Origin: Phycisphaerales bacterium
Lineage (GTDB): Bacteria > Planctomycetota > Phycisphaerae > Phycisphaerales > UBA1924
Assembly: GCA_029260265.1 (NCBI GenBank)
Contig: JAJDDO010000024.1
Coordinates: 621,458 to 685,457, forward strand
DNA: 64,000 nucleotides
Direction of reading: 5' to 3'
Below are positions 51,960 to 60,588 of this stretch, one piece after another (the stretch's first letter is position 1; each line of letters starts with the position of its first letter). A model generated the notes under the pieces. The model made no database searches. It saw nothing but the letters and a program-made list of their open reading frames with translations, and had not been told where the DNA came from. The translations under genes and the position numbers were made by a program.

Positions 51960-53045
51960 TCAAGTCGATTCAGCGGAAGAGGATTGAATCAACGCGTTCA
52001 GCGTGTGCATCGCTCGCCCAGACCGGATGGTCTCGCGGGCGATTTTTACACCCGCTTCGAATGATCGGCATACATCGGCAACGATGAATGCTCCCGCAGC
52101 GGTGATCGTCAGCATGTCTGCGTGCTCAGTGTCCTCGCCCTCGAACGCCGCTCGGAGGATATCGGCTGCGTGTTGCACATCGCGGGCTTGGAGGTCTTCG
52201 ATTGTGCATGAACGAAGCCCAAGAGACCTTGGGTCAACCGTTTCTTCGTGCAGTTGCCCACCGCGCACATGCATGACTCGGGTTGGGGCGGTGATGGTCA
52301 GCTCATCGAGCCCATCGTGTGAATGGACAACCATGGCGTTGGTGGCGCCGAGGGCGGCGAGCGTTTGGGCCATCGGTTCGACGAGGGCGTTGTCATAGAC
52401 ACCGATGAGTTGTCGTGAAGCGCCAGCGGGATTGGTCAGCGGCCCGAGGGCGTTGAAGATGGTGGGAACAGCAAGAGAACGCCGCGGCCCCATCGCGTAT
52501 CGCATCGCTGGGTGGTGGTTGACCGCGAAGCAGAAGCACACGCCGGCGGCGGCAAGGCATCGGCGTTGGGTCTCCGGTGGGGCATCAATGTTGACCCCGA
52601 GCGCCGCGAGGACCTCGGCCGATCCGCGACCGGTGCGAGATCGGTTGCCATGCTTGGCGACGAGGATATTACGGATCGGAGAATCTTTGGGTGGTAAGGC
52701 CGCTGCCGCGATGATCGCTGCACCGGTGGAGACATTAAAGGTCTTGGGTGCACCGCCCGTGCCGCAGGTATCAATCAGGACTGCGTGCTGTGGGATGTCA
52801 TAGTCAACCCGAGTAACATGAGCCCGCATGGCACGGGCTGCGCCGGTGAGTTCACCCGCATCGGGGGCGTGGGTCTGGATGAGTGCGAGCAACGCGCCGA
52901 TCTGAGGCTCGTCGAGTTGCCCGTTGAGCAGGGCGAGAAAGAGCGATTCAGCGACGGGTTCGGCGAGGGGTTGCCCAGATTGGAGCGATCGCAGCGCGTC
53001 GGGGATGTCAATTGGTGTATTCACATCCAAGCGTAGCCGACCCAT
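51960..53045 (-). CDS. trpD: Anthranilate phosphoribosyltransferase
   Basis: Tryptophan pathway enzyme adding phosphoribose to anthranilate. A 361-residue protein with helical N-terminal domain, the PRPP loop DTCGTGGAPKTFNVSTGAA, then VAKHGNRSRTGRGSAEVLAALGVN, FNALGPLTNPAGASRQLIGVYD and VVHSHDGLDELTI, all TrpD signatures. The open frame begins at a TTG (53066); the ATG at 53045 is the more likely start and a GTG at 53024 is possible. No other trp gene lies next to it. It is convergent with the Ser/Thr kinase (three-base gap) and divergent from the 53073 gene. Confidence 0.95.
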   Translation of the reverse strand: MGRLRLDVNTPIDIPDALRSLQSGQPLAEPVAESLFLALLNGQLDEPQIGALLALIQTHAPDAGELTGAARAMRAHVTRVDYDIPQHAVLIDTCGTGGAPKTFNVSTGAAIIAAAALPPKDSPIRNILVAKHGNRSRTGRGSAEVLAALGVNIDAPPETQRRCLAAAGVCFCFAVNHHPAMRYAMGPRRSLAVPTIFNALGPLTNPAGASRQLIGVYDNALVEPMAQTLAALGATNAMVVHSHDGLDELTITAPTRVMHVRGGQLHEETVDPRSLGLRSCTIEDLQARDVQHAADILRAAFEGEDTEHADMLTITAAGAFIVADVCRSFEAGVKIARETIRSGRAMHTLNALIQSSSAEST

Positions 53046-53061
53046 CCGCCCGAGATGATCG

Positions 53062-53067
53062 TACAAT
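53062..53067 (+). promoter_or_regulatory. -10 element for a leaderless gene
   Basis: TACAAT is followed by five bases and the ATG at 53073, with no Shine-Dalgarno sequence. The intergenic space to trpD is only 27 bases, so both promoters overlap here. Confidence 0.5.
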
Positions 53068-53072
53068 AGGAT

Positions 53073-55268
53073 ATGAGCCAGAGGAATGACCCATCTACAG
53101 GATCGACAGCCCGCTTGGCGCGTTCGGTCGCGTCGCGGGCATCGCGTGTTGTGTTCTTGAATGGATGCGGGCGTGTGCTTGCGGTTGCGATGATTGTTGC
53201 AGCGGTGCTGGTCGCGGGCGGGCGATGGTGGACCGGGATGACCCTGTGGTGGGCGGCGCCGATCGCGGGGGGCGCGGTGGCGGTGCTTGTTGGTGGGTGG
53301 TTGTCTTGGCGGAACCGGTGGTCACTGCGGCAGGCTGCGGGCGAGGCGGATATCCAGCTGGGGCTGAAGGACGAGCTTCGCAGCGCGATCGAGTTGGGTG
53401 ATGGTGACCAGGTCGAAGTGTTCGAGAAGATTGCAATCGAGCACGCCGAGCAGCGAGCGATCGAGGCTCAAGAGTCCGACATTCGCTTTGTCGTGCGGAG
53501 GAACCGATGGGTGATCGGAGCGATCGGGCTGGGTGCGACGCTCGCGGGTGGTGTTTGGATGCCGACGCGGGATCATCAGGACGAGCCGCCTGTTCAGGTT
53601 GCCCGAGGGCAAGATTCTCGTGCTCGCAAGGCCATCCAGACAGCACAAGAGATCCTGGGCAAGGAGGACGAGGCGCGGATCGAGAGCGATCGAGTTCGCG
53701 AGGCGATGGAGGATCTTGAGGCACTCGAAGAAGAGCTCACCGCTGCGGAGGGCGATTCGTCGGACGCCAGCTCGCGTGCTGCAGCCAAAATGGATGCACT
53801 CGCCGATGAGCTCGAACGCGACGCCGATGCTCAACAGCGTGCGTATGACGGGCTGGCCGACCGGATGGACGAGGCTCTCGATCAAGATGCTCTATCTGGA
53901 AATCCGGTTGATGAACTCAGCGATGCGCTGCGCGATAGACAGTTTGACGACGCCCAAGACGCGATTGATGAGCTACGCAAGCAGGCTGAGGAGATGAGTG
54001 ATGCAGAACGCGAGGCGTTCAGCGATCGGCTCGAGCAGCTGGCTGATGCGATCGAACCTTCGGATGAAACGGTCGATCAAGACGATGCCGGCGATGAGGG
54101 TTCAGACAGTCAGGAACAACAAGGCGGGGAAGAGCAGGGTCAGAGTAGATCCGCCAGCGATCCGAGCGAACGGCTCTCTGATGCGATCCGTCAAGAAGCG
54201 GAGCGGCTCAAGACGCAGAGCGATCAGAATCCAAAGCAAGCAGAGCAACCCCAAACCGATGGCGCTGAGCCAAGTGGCCCGGACGCCCAGGATACGAACC
54301 CGAATAGGGATGAGCCAGTAGATGACGGCTCGAATGCGAACGAGGATCGCCCGTCACAAAACGCTGAGGGTGATGATCAGAACAGGGCCGAGCAACCGAA
54401 CCAAGAACCTGTGGATAAGCAATCTGAGAAGGGCGAGCAGGAAAAACAGGCAGTCAAGGGAGCTGAAAAGCAAGCCGATGAGCCCAAAACCGAACCATCG
54501 AAAGAGCAGGCTGGTGAACAGTCCAAGCAATCCAGCGAGCAAAATCATCAGGGCGATCAGGATACCGAGTCCGGTGAGGACCCACCCCAAGAAGGTGAAA
54601 CGCAAGAGCAGCAAACTCCTCAGGATGAATCGAATGCTGAGCAGGGCAGCGAGCAAAGCGACCAAGCCCGTGAAGTATCTGAGAAACAAGCCGGAGAAAA
54701 AGATGGTGCCCGAGAATCGATCGATGATGTTCTCCGCGAGATGGACGAGTCTCAACGAGGCATCGACCAGCAGCGTGAAGACGCGGAAGATCTCCGCCGA
54801 GTTGCGCGCGAGCTTATCGAAGAGCCGAGCGACCAGAATGAGCAGCCGCCGGATGCACAATCCAGATTGGGACGCGATCAACAACAGCCAGACCAGAATG
54901 GAAGCGGCGGAAACGATCGCGTAGAAACACAACCAAATGGCCCGGCGGGGCAGGCGGATGATCAAACATTCGTACCGGTTGATGGGAGCGGCGAGGATAC
55001 GCAAGGAGACCGCACGCAACCGGTCGGGGAGTGGTACGCACCCGACAAAGATGGCGCAACCGGAGCAGCAAGAGAACAGTCCGCCAACACCCTGAGGAAG
55101 GCAGCGGATTCTGCAAGGCGTGCGGTTGACGGACAGCGTGTGCCCCGGCGGTATCGTGATCTGGTCCGGGAAGTATTCAAACGCGTTGATCAGCGTGCAT
55201 CGGATATTGAACAGGGCGAAGTCAAGCCCGGCAAGGACGCAAAGCCCGCCGGCGAGGCGAGCTCGTGA
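53073..55268 (+). CDS. DUF4175-like membrane protein with a long Glu/Gln/Asp-rich region
   Basis: 731 residues. The N-terminus has two transmembrane helices (about 32-55 and 58-78), the block RQAAGEADIQLGLKDELRSAIEL that resembles DUF4175 proteins, and a third helix (WVIGAIGLGATLAGGVWMP). Residues of about 190-330 are helical and charged (ARIESDRVREAMEDLEALEEELTAAEGD). Residues of about 340-640 are extremely rich in Gln, Glu, Asp, Ser and Asn with no hydrophobic core (for example QEQQGGEEQGQSRSASDPS). The end returns to a folded segment (RVPRRYRDLVREVFKRVDQRASD). It is likely an envelope protein with a disordered, negatively charged domain. It shares a stop/start overlap (GTGA) with the VWA gene. 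Confidence 0.7.
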   Translation: MSQRNDPSTGSTARLARSVASRASRVVFLNGCGRVLAVAMIVAAVLVAGGRWWTGMTLWWAAPIAGGAVAVLVGGWLSWRNRWSLRQAAGEADIQLGLKDELRSAIELGDGDQVEVFEKIAIEHAEQRAIEAQESDIRFVVRRNRWVIGAIGLGATLAGGVWMPTRDHQDEPPVQVARGQDSRARKAIQTAQEILGKEDEARIESDRVREAMEDLEALEEELTAAEGDSSDASSRAAAKMDALADELERDADAQQRAYDGLADRMDEALDQDALSGNPVDELSDALRDRQFDDAQDAIDELRKQAEEMSDAEREAFSDRLEQLADAIEPSDETVDQDDAGDEGSDSQEQQGGEEQGQSRSASDPSERLSDAIRQEAERLKTQSDQNPKQAEQPQTDGAEPSGPDAQDTNPNRDEPVDDGSNANEDRPSQNAEGDDQNRAEQPNQEPVDKQSEKGEQEKQAVKGAEKQADEPKTEPSKEQAGEQSKQSSEQNHQGDQDTESGEDPPQEGETQEQQTPQDESNAEQGSEQSDQAREVSEKQAGEKDGARESIDDVLREMDESQRGIDQQREDAEDLRRVARELIEEPSDQNEQPPDAQSRLGRDQQQPDQNGSGGNDRVETQPNGPAGQADDQTFVPVDGSGEDTQGDRTQPVGEWYAPDKDGATGAAREQSANTLRKAADSARRAVDGQRVPRRYRDLVREVFKRVDQRASDIEQGEVKPGKDAKPAGEASS

Positions 55269-58216
55269 GTTTCGCGTTGCAGCAACCGTACTGGCTGCTG
55301 GTCCTTGCGCTGATCTTGCCGAGCGCCTGGGTCGGGTGGCGATGGATGTCGGGCGCGGTCCGTGGGCGTCGGATCTTTGCGATTGCGCTGCGGTGTGCAC
55401 TCATCGGGCTTGTTGCGTTGGCGCTCGCCGGGCTCGAGCGTGTGCGTGTGACAGATCGGGTCGCGGTTGTTGCGGTCCTCGATGTTTCCGGATCAGTCCG
55501 GGGGTACGCCGACTTTGGAATCGATGATCTTGGAATGCAGATCGAACCCGAGCAGGGTTACCAAGCTTTTCTCACGCGGGCGGGTGCGGACATCGGTGCG
55601 GATGACCTGCTCGGCGTCGTGGTCTTTGATGGTCAACCGACCGGTATCGGGCTGCCCGCACGCGCGGGGGTGCTCGATCGGATTGTGCGAGTGGATTCGG
55701 TCTCGGGGACGGATATCGGCGCAGCGATTTCGCGTGCGCGAGGGATGCTGCCGGCGGATGCCAACGGGCGGATTGTTCTGATCTCCGATGGGCGTGACAC
55801 GGTTTCCACCGCGGGTTCAGAAGCCGTGACCGGGCTCACCGGTGTGGAGGCATCTGTCCCGATCGATGTGGTGCCGATCGAATACACGGTTGAAGCAGAA
55901 GTTGTGGTCGAGTCCGTTGGGCTCCCTTCGCGTGCATTGCCAGAATCGGTTGTGGATGCCGCGGTGGTGATCCGCTCGGCGGGTGTCTCGCGTGGCACAT
56001 TGAGGCTGTTCTACAACGGGCAGCCGGTGGTGCTCGATGATTCGACTGGTGCGTTGAGCAAGGGGATTCAGCTCAGCCCGGGACGACAGGTCGTGCGCGT
56101 TGCGGTGCAGCTTGGCGGGGCTCGGGTGCATCGGGTTCGGGCGGTGTTCGAGCCTGAAACCTGGTCAGAGTATTCTGGCACGCGTGTTCTCGTCGGCGAC
56201 ACCAACGAAGAAAACAACGCCGCGAGCGGGATCACCATGAGCTCGGGGCATGGGCGGATTCTGGTGGTCGATGGTGTATCCAACGGATCGGCAGCCGGCG
56301 TGGGCGCAACGCTGCCCGATACTCTCACGCGGGCCAAGTGGGATGTGCAGACGGTGTCTGCGAGCGATTTCCCAAAGGACCTGCTCGAAATCGAGCAATA
56401 CGACCTCGTGCTCTTGGTCAATACCCCACGCGATGCAATCTCCGAGCGCAGCGAAGAGATCATCGGCACCTATGTTCGAGAACTCGGCGGCGGCGTGGTG
56501 TTCGTTGGCGGCCCGGAAGCGCTCGGGGCCGGCGGGTGGCGTGGGTCACCGATCGAGGAGATCATCCCGGTGAACATGGATGTCGCCGACGATGTGGTGA
56601 TGCCCGAGGTCGCGGTGATGATCGTGCTTGATTCTTCTGGCTCGATGCGCCAGCCGGTGATGGGTTCATCGCGAAGCCAGCAGACTGTTGCCAATGAATC
56701 GGCAGCCGGGGCGATCGATGCGCTGGACAAACGCGATCAGATCGGGGTCATCGCGTTCTCCAACTCGGCCAAGCTCGTCGTGCCCATCGGGGTGAACGCC
56801 GATCAGGAAAACACCCGCCGATCGGTGCTCGCGATTCGTTCTTCAGGCGGGACGAACATGGGTCCGGCGCTGCAGCTCGCCAAAGAGCAACTGCTCAGTG
56901 TGCAAGCCAAAGCCAGGCATGTGATCGTGTTGTCCGATGGGCAATCGCAGAACGCTGAGGCGATGCCCGGTCTCGCGCAGGGGCTCGGCGAGGCCGGCAT
57001 CAAGGTGACGACGATCGCGGTGGGCGATGAGGCCGACGCGCGGACCCTGCGGTTGATGGCCAGCCGGTCGGGCGGGTCGTTTCATCAGGTGATGAATCCC
57101 AGCAGACTCCCGCGGGTGTTCCTCAAAGCGATGCGCGTCGTCCGCAAGCCCATGGTGCGTGAACAACCCTTCGTCCCGATATTGGTCGAGAACGCTTCAC
57201 CCGCGATCGGCACGATCGGGCAGATGCCGCTGCTTGGGGGGTTGGTCCTCAGCGAGCAGCGCGACGAACCGCTGATCTCGACGCCGATGATCTCTGGCAG
57301 GGGCGAACCAGTCTTTGCTCATCATCAAGTGGAGCTCGGTCGGGTGGCGGTGTTTACGAGCGATGCGAGCACCTGGGCGAGCCGGTGGATCGAGCATCCT
57401 GTCTTTGAGCGGTTCTGGACCAATGTCGTGCAATGGACCATGCGCAACACCGGCGACGAGCCGGGTGAGCTGGCGATTGTGGTGCGCGAAGGGCGCGCAG
57501 AGATTGGATACCACGCGATCGACACCAACGGCGCCCCGCTCGACGGGCTTGAGGTCAACGCGAGGCTCTTTGCGCCCGATGGCACCGAGCGAGCGGTCCA
57601 ACTCATGCAGACCGGACCCGGGCAGTATGAAGGAACCACCGGGCAACTCGACGAGGGTGTGTATGTTGTGATCGCTCGCCCGAAGCTGGGCACCGATACA
57701 ATCCTGCCCACGATCGCCGGGCTCGAGGTCTCCGGCTCGGGCGAGTTTATGCATCTGAGCGCAGATCGCCGGGCGTTGGTTGAACTTGCCGAGCGGACGG
57801 GCGGGCGGGTGCTCGATTTTTCGAATCCCGATGGTGCGGGGCTCTTTGAGCGTGACGGCTTCGAGCCGACGAAGGCGTACGCGCCGATGTGGCCGACGCT
57901 GCTGGTGCTTATTCTGATGGTGTTCCTTTGCGATCTGGCGGCCCGGCGTGTCGCGTGGGACCGATGGATCGCGATCGCCAAAGCCGACACCATCGCGGCA
58001 ACGCGCACCGTGCGGACGAACACCCAGCGGCTGCGTTCAACCAAGCAGCCCGCACAAGTGGGCCCGGCCATCAAGATCGAGCAGCCGAGACGGAAGCGAA
58101 AAACCAAGCCGAATCCAAACACGGAGCCAGTTGAAGAAGTGAGCGAGGAACCGAGCGGCGATGAGAACCCATTGCTCGCAGCCAAACGCCGGGCACGGGA
58201 TCAGTTTGAGGATTAG
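55265..58216 (+). CDS. Membrane protein with two von Willebrand A domains and a glutamine-amidotransferase-like domain
   Basis: 983 residues starting at a GTG. The N-terminal helices (YWLLVLALILPSAWVGWRWM and IFAIALRCALIGLVALALAGL) match the BatA/VWA envelope group. The first VWA domain has MIDAS residues in VLDVSGSV, SGTDIGAAI and LISDGRDT. A class I amidotransferase-like domain follows (RILVVDG, YDLVLLVNTPRD, LGGGVVFVGGPEALGAGG). The second VWA domain is VLDSSGSM, GGTNMGPAL and VLSDGQSQ, with both metal sites complete. A beta-rich section and a C-terminal helix (MWPTLLVLILMVFLCDLAA), then a basic tail follow. It is co-translated with the DUF4175-like gene, so the two probably form one envelope complex. 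MoxR and DUF58 partners are not adjacent. Confidence 0.82.
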   Translation: MSFALQQPYWLLVLALILPSAWVGWRWMSGAVRGRRIFAIALRCALIGLVALALAGLERVRVTDRVAVVAVLDVSGSVRGYADFGIDDLGMQIEPEQGYQAFLTRAGADIGADDLLGVVVFDGQPTGIGLPARAGVLDRIVRVDSVSGTDIGAAISRARGMLPADANGRIVLISDGRDTVSTAGSEAVTGLTGVEASVPIDVVPIEYTVEAEVVVESVGLPSRALPESVVDAAVVIRSAGVSRGTLRLFYNGQPVVLDDSTGALSKGIQLSPGRQVVRVAVQLGGARVHRVRAVFEPETWSEYSGTRVLVGDTNEENNAASGITMSSGHGRILVVDGVSNGSAAGVGATLPDTLTRAKWDVQTVSASDFPKDLLEIEQYDLVLLVNTPRDAISERSEEIIGTYVRELGGGVVFVGGPEALGAGGWRGSPIEEIIPVNMDVADDVVMPEVAVMIVLDSSGSMRQPVMGSSRSQQTVANESAAGAIDALDKRDQIGVIAFSNSAKLVVPIGVNADQENTRRSVLAIRSSGGTNMGPALQLAKEQLLSVQAKARHVIVLSDGQSQNAEAMPGLAQGLGEAGIKVTTIAVGDEADARTLRLMASRSGGSFHQVMNPSRLPRVFLKAMRVVRKPMVREQPFVPILVENASPAIGTIGQMPLLGGLVLSEQRDEPLISTPMISGRGEPVFAHHQVELGRVAVFTSDASTWASRWIEHPVFERFWTNVVQWTMRNTGDEPGELAIVVREGRAEIGYHAIDTNGAPLDGLEVNARLFAPDGTERAVQLMQTGPGQYEGTTGQLDEGVYVVIARPKLGTDTILPTIAGLEVSGSGEFMHLSADRRALVELAERTGGRVLDFSNPDGAGLFERDGFEPTKAYAPMWPTLLVLILMVFLCDLAARRVAWDRWIAIAKADTIAATRTVRTNTQRLRSTKQPAQVGPAIKIEQPRRKRKTKPNPNTEPVEEVSEEPSGDENPLLAAKRRARDQFED

Positions 58217-58848
58217 TCAAAGCACCCTGGCCAGATTGACTCAAGATGTTTGCGATCTCTTTCAGGCAAATACTCAATCCAGTGATTTTTCAGTGCAACG
58301 AGAGCGTTGTCACAATAGGTATCGTCGGCAACTTCAGCATCAAATGCAAGAAACAGAGCAATACAGACGGACTCTTCATGCGTGAAATGACGGTGCCTTG
58401 TTCGTACATGCTCAACCAGTTCGTCCACAACATAGAAAGATGGGTTTAAGCCGTAGATCAAAGACTCGGCAGCATTCCAATCATCATTTTCATCAGGTCC
58501 AAGAGAGCAGCATTGTTTGAGGATGCGTGTCATGTACGCGGGCAAGTAGTAGCGGTAGCCGATCGAGTCCATAAAGCTCATGCATGATCCGCCCGGATCA
58601 ATCGCAGAAACATCAACTTCCCACCAATGCGAATCGGTCTCCAATGCCCTTGCCGCAGCGCGTTTTTTGTCGGATCCATAGTCGTCAATTACATGTGCTT
58701 CGCGCAAAGAGATCCCGCCATCACGGGTGACATCATGAAATGCTCTGCGGATTTGTTCGACAAGGCGATCGCGTTTGAGCTTGAGGTTGTCGCGGCTCCG
58801 TTCGATTCGATTCTGATGAAACTCATATTCTTCGAGTGGTTCGTCCAT
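58213..58848 (-). CDS. DUF6714-like protein of unknown function
   Basis: 211 residues, soluble, with no signal peptide. The blocks VEQIRRAFHDVTRDGGISLREAHVIDDYGS, WWEVDVSAI, MSFMDSIGYRYYLPAYMTRIL and HFTHEESVCIALFLAFDAEV are those I associate with DUF6714 proteins, a family without known function. Its base composition is visibly lower in GC than the flanking genes, which suggests transfer from elsewhere. It starts with TAGGAT five bases before the ATG and no Shine-Dalgarno sequence. It is convergent with the VWA gene (four-base overlap) and lies just downstream of miaB, 24 bases away. Confidence 0.7.
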   Translation of the reverse strand: MDEPLEEYEFHQNRIERSRDNLKLKRDRLVEQIRRAFHDVTRDGGISLREAHVIDDYGSDKKRAAARALETDSHWWEVDVSAIDPGGSCMSFMDSIGYRYYLPAYMTRILKQCCSLGPDENDDWNAAESLIYGLNPSFYVVDELVEHVRTRHRHFTHEESVCIALFLAFDAEVADDTYCDNALVALKNHWIEYLPERDRKHLESIWPGCFD

Positions 58849-58853
58849 TCACG

Positions 58854-58859
58854 ATCCTA
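58854..58859 (-). promoter_or_regulatory. -10 element for a leaderless gene
   Basis: TAGGAT on the minus strand, five bases before the ATG of the DUF6714-like gene. No clear -35 element is seen. Confidence 0.4.
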
Positions 58860-58872
58860 TCTAATCGATAGT

Positions 58873-60525
58873 TTAGAGTGATCCATGCAACGCCAGTCGG
58901 TCGGCATGATTGACGCGGACATCGCGGATGGTGCCGACAAGGTCGTTGGCTTCGCTCGCGGGGACATCGAAGAAGACGATGAGGTCGCCGTCGGTGCGTC
59001 CGGAGAGCTGGACGGTGCCTGTGATTTCGGATTCATCGAGCACCGCGACCGGAGCGCGGGCGGATTGCCCGTCGATGGTGATGCCGACCATGCCCGAGCC
59101 GGCCTTGATCTCGGTGCCACGCTTACGGTGCTCTCTGCGGCTGATGCCCTCGACAAGCACCTTGAATGATTTGCCGACCTGCTCGGAAGCGATCGAATCA
59201 GAGATTTCCGTCTGCATCACCAGCAGTTCGTTGTTGCGGGCTCGTTTGATTTTGTCGTCGATGTCATCGGGGATCTTGTCGTATGCCACGGTGCCAGGGC
59301 GGGGGGAGTATTTAAAGATGAAGCAGTTTTTATAGCGCGAACGCTCCAGCATGCGCTTGGTCGCATCGTGATCTTCGTCGGTCTCGGTCGGGAACCCGAC
59401 GATGATGTCGCCGGACAACATCAGCGGGCGTCCGATCTCCGGCTGGTGGAGGTACGCGCGGACGCGGTCGATAAACTCGTCATACTCTTCGATGGTGTAC
59501 CCGCGGTTCATCATTTTGAGCAAGCGATTTGATCCGGTCTGGGCCGGGACATGGATGTACCGACAGATCCGCGGGCAATCGCGGATAACCTGCAGGACAT
59601 CATCGCCGAAGTCGCGAGGGTAGCTGGTAAGGAAGCGGAGACGCTCGATCCCGGGAACCTGCTCGTGGATCTGGTAGAGCAGATCGGCAAAGGTGGTCGT
59701 CTGCGCTCCGGCGAAAGCGTCGCGGTTGTGCGAGCCCTTGTAGGTCCGCCCTTTTTGCGGCTGCAGTACGCCGTCAATGCTCACCGCCGAATCGTGCTCG
59801 TACCGATAGTGGTTCACGGTCTGCCCGAGCAGCGTGATCTCGATCACGCCCGAGTCGACAAGCCGTTTGCATTCGTCGATGATGTGTGTCGGCGGGCGGT
59901 GGATCTCGGCCCCGCGGGTGTGGGGGACCACGCAGTAGGTGCAGAACTTGTTGCACCCGCGCGTGATCCGGACATAGCTCGAGCGGGCGGTGTTGGTGTC
60001 GATCGGCGAGACCATCCGAGATAGGTCGAGCGATTCAAGCGAGTCTTGTGCTGCGGCCAGCGTGCCCGATCGGCGTGAGCTGTTGCCCTGCAACGCGATC
60101 TGCGACGCGGATTTTCGGATCGCAATCTCCGGGCTCGATCCCGCGAGCGAGGCTTTGGTGCGCACCGCGTTGTCGATCAACTCGGGGAGCTTGTCGAGCT
60201 CGGCGGGGCCGCACATGACATCGACGACCGGCATCCGATGGATGAGGTCTACGCCATCGCGTTCGGCCATGCATCCGAGCACGCCGACGACGAGATCGGG
60301 GTGAGATTTTTTCCGAGTCTTGAGTGCGCCGAGTCTGGACCAAACCTTCTGCTCGGCGCGCTCGCGGACCGAGCAAGTATTGAACAGCACAATGTCGGCC
60401 TGCTCGCTCTGACCGGTGAACCGGTATCCAAGGGCGGACAACGAGCCAGCGATGAGCTCTGAATCGAGCTCGTTCATCTGGCACCCAAAGGTCTCGAGAT
60501 AGACAGTTTTCGTAGGCATCGGCAT
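58873..60525 (-). CDS. miaB: tRNA-2-methylthio-N6-isopentenyladenosine synthase
   Basis: Radical SAM methylthiotransferase that modifies A37 of tRNAs. The N-terminal domain has the three cluster cysteines (LETFGCQMN, LFNTCSVRERAEQK, LGCMAERDG). The SAM cluster is ITRGCNKFCTYCVVPHTRG. The LTSYPRDF block and the C-terminal TRAM part (GTEIKAGSGMVGITIDG...GDLIVFFDVPA) follow. At 550 residues it is about 100 longer than E. coli MiaB. The extra residues lie before the SAM cluster (ASLAGSSPEIAIRKSASQIALQG) and after LLGQTVNHYRYEHDSAVSIDG, before FADLLYQIHEQVPGIERLRF. TACACT lies close before the ATG, divergent with the histidine kinase promoter. Confidence 0.95.
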   Translation of the reverse strand: MPMPTKTVYLETFGCQMNELDSELIAGSLSALGYRFTGQSEQADIVLFNTCSVRERAEQKVWSRLGALKTRKKSHPDLVVGVLGCMAERDGVDLIHRMPVVDVMCGPAELDKLPELIDNAVRTKASLAGSSPEIAIRKSASQIALQGNSSRRSGTLAAAQDSLESLDLSRMVSPIDTNTARSSYVRITRGCNKFCTYCVVPHTRGAEIHRPPTHIIDECKRLVDSGVIEITLLGQTVNHYRYEHDSAVSIDGVLQPQKGRTYKGSHNRDAFAGAQTTTFADLLYQIHEQVPGIERLRFLTSYPRDFGDDVLQVIRDCPRICRYIHVPAQTGSNRLLKMMNRGYTIEEYDEFIDRVRAYLHQPEIGRPLMLSGDIIVGFPTETDEDHDATKRMLERSRYKNCFIFKYSPRPGTVAYDKIPDDIDDKIKRARNNELLVMQTEISDSIASEQVGKSFKVLVEGISRREHRKRGTEIKAGSGMVGITIDGQSARAPVAVLDESEITGTVQLSGRTDGDLIVFFDVPASEANDLVGTIRDVRVNHADRLALHGSL

Positions 60526-60576
60526 GGAGTGTACGCGCTGAGCAGCCCAAACCCAACATCAAATCCGTACAGAGGA

Positions 60577-60582
60577 TACACT
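60577..60582 (+). promoter_or_regulatory. -10 element for the leaderless histidine kinase gene
   Basis: TACACT, six bases, then the ATG at 60589. The same TACACT-N6-ATG spacing is seen before the PH-CoaE gene (26780-26785), and a TACACT on the other strand (60528-60533) serves miaB. Confidence 0.5.
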
Positions 60583-60588
60583 CAGCGG

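Noticed and set aside
54354..55400. Minus-strand open frame of 348 codons with hydrophobic Leu/Ile-rich stretches
   Set aside because: It is antisense to the Gln/Glu-rich coding region, whose complement naturally encodes Leu, so it only looks like a membrane protein.
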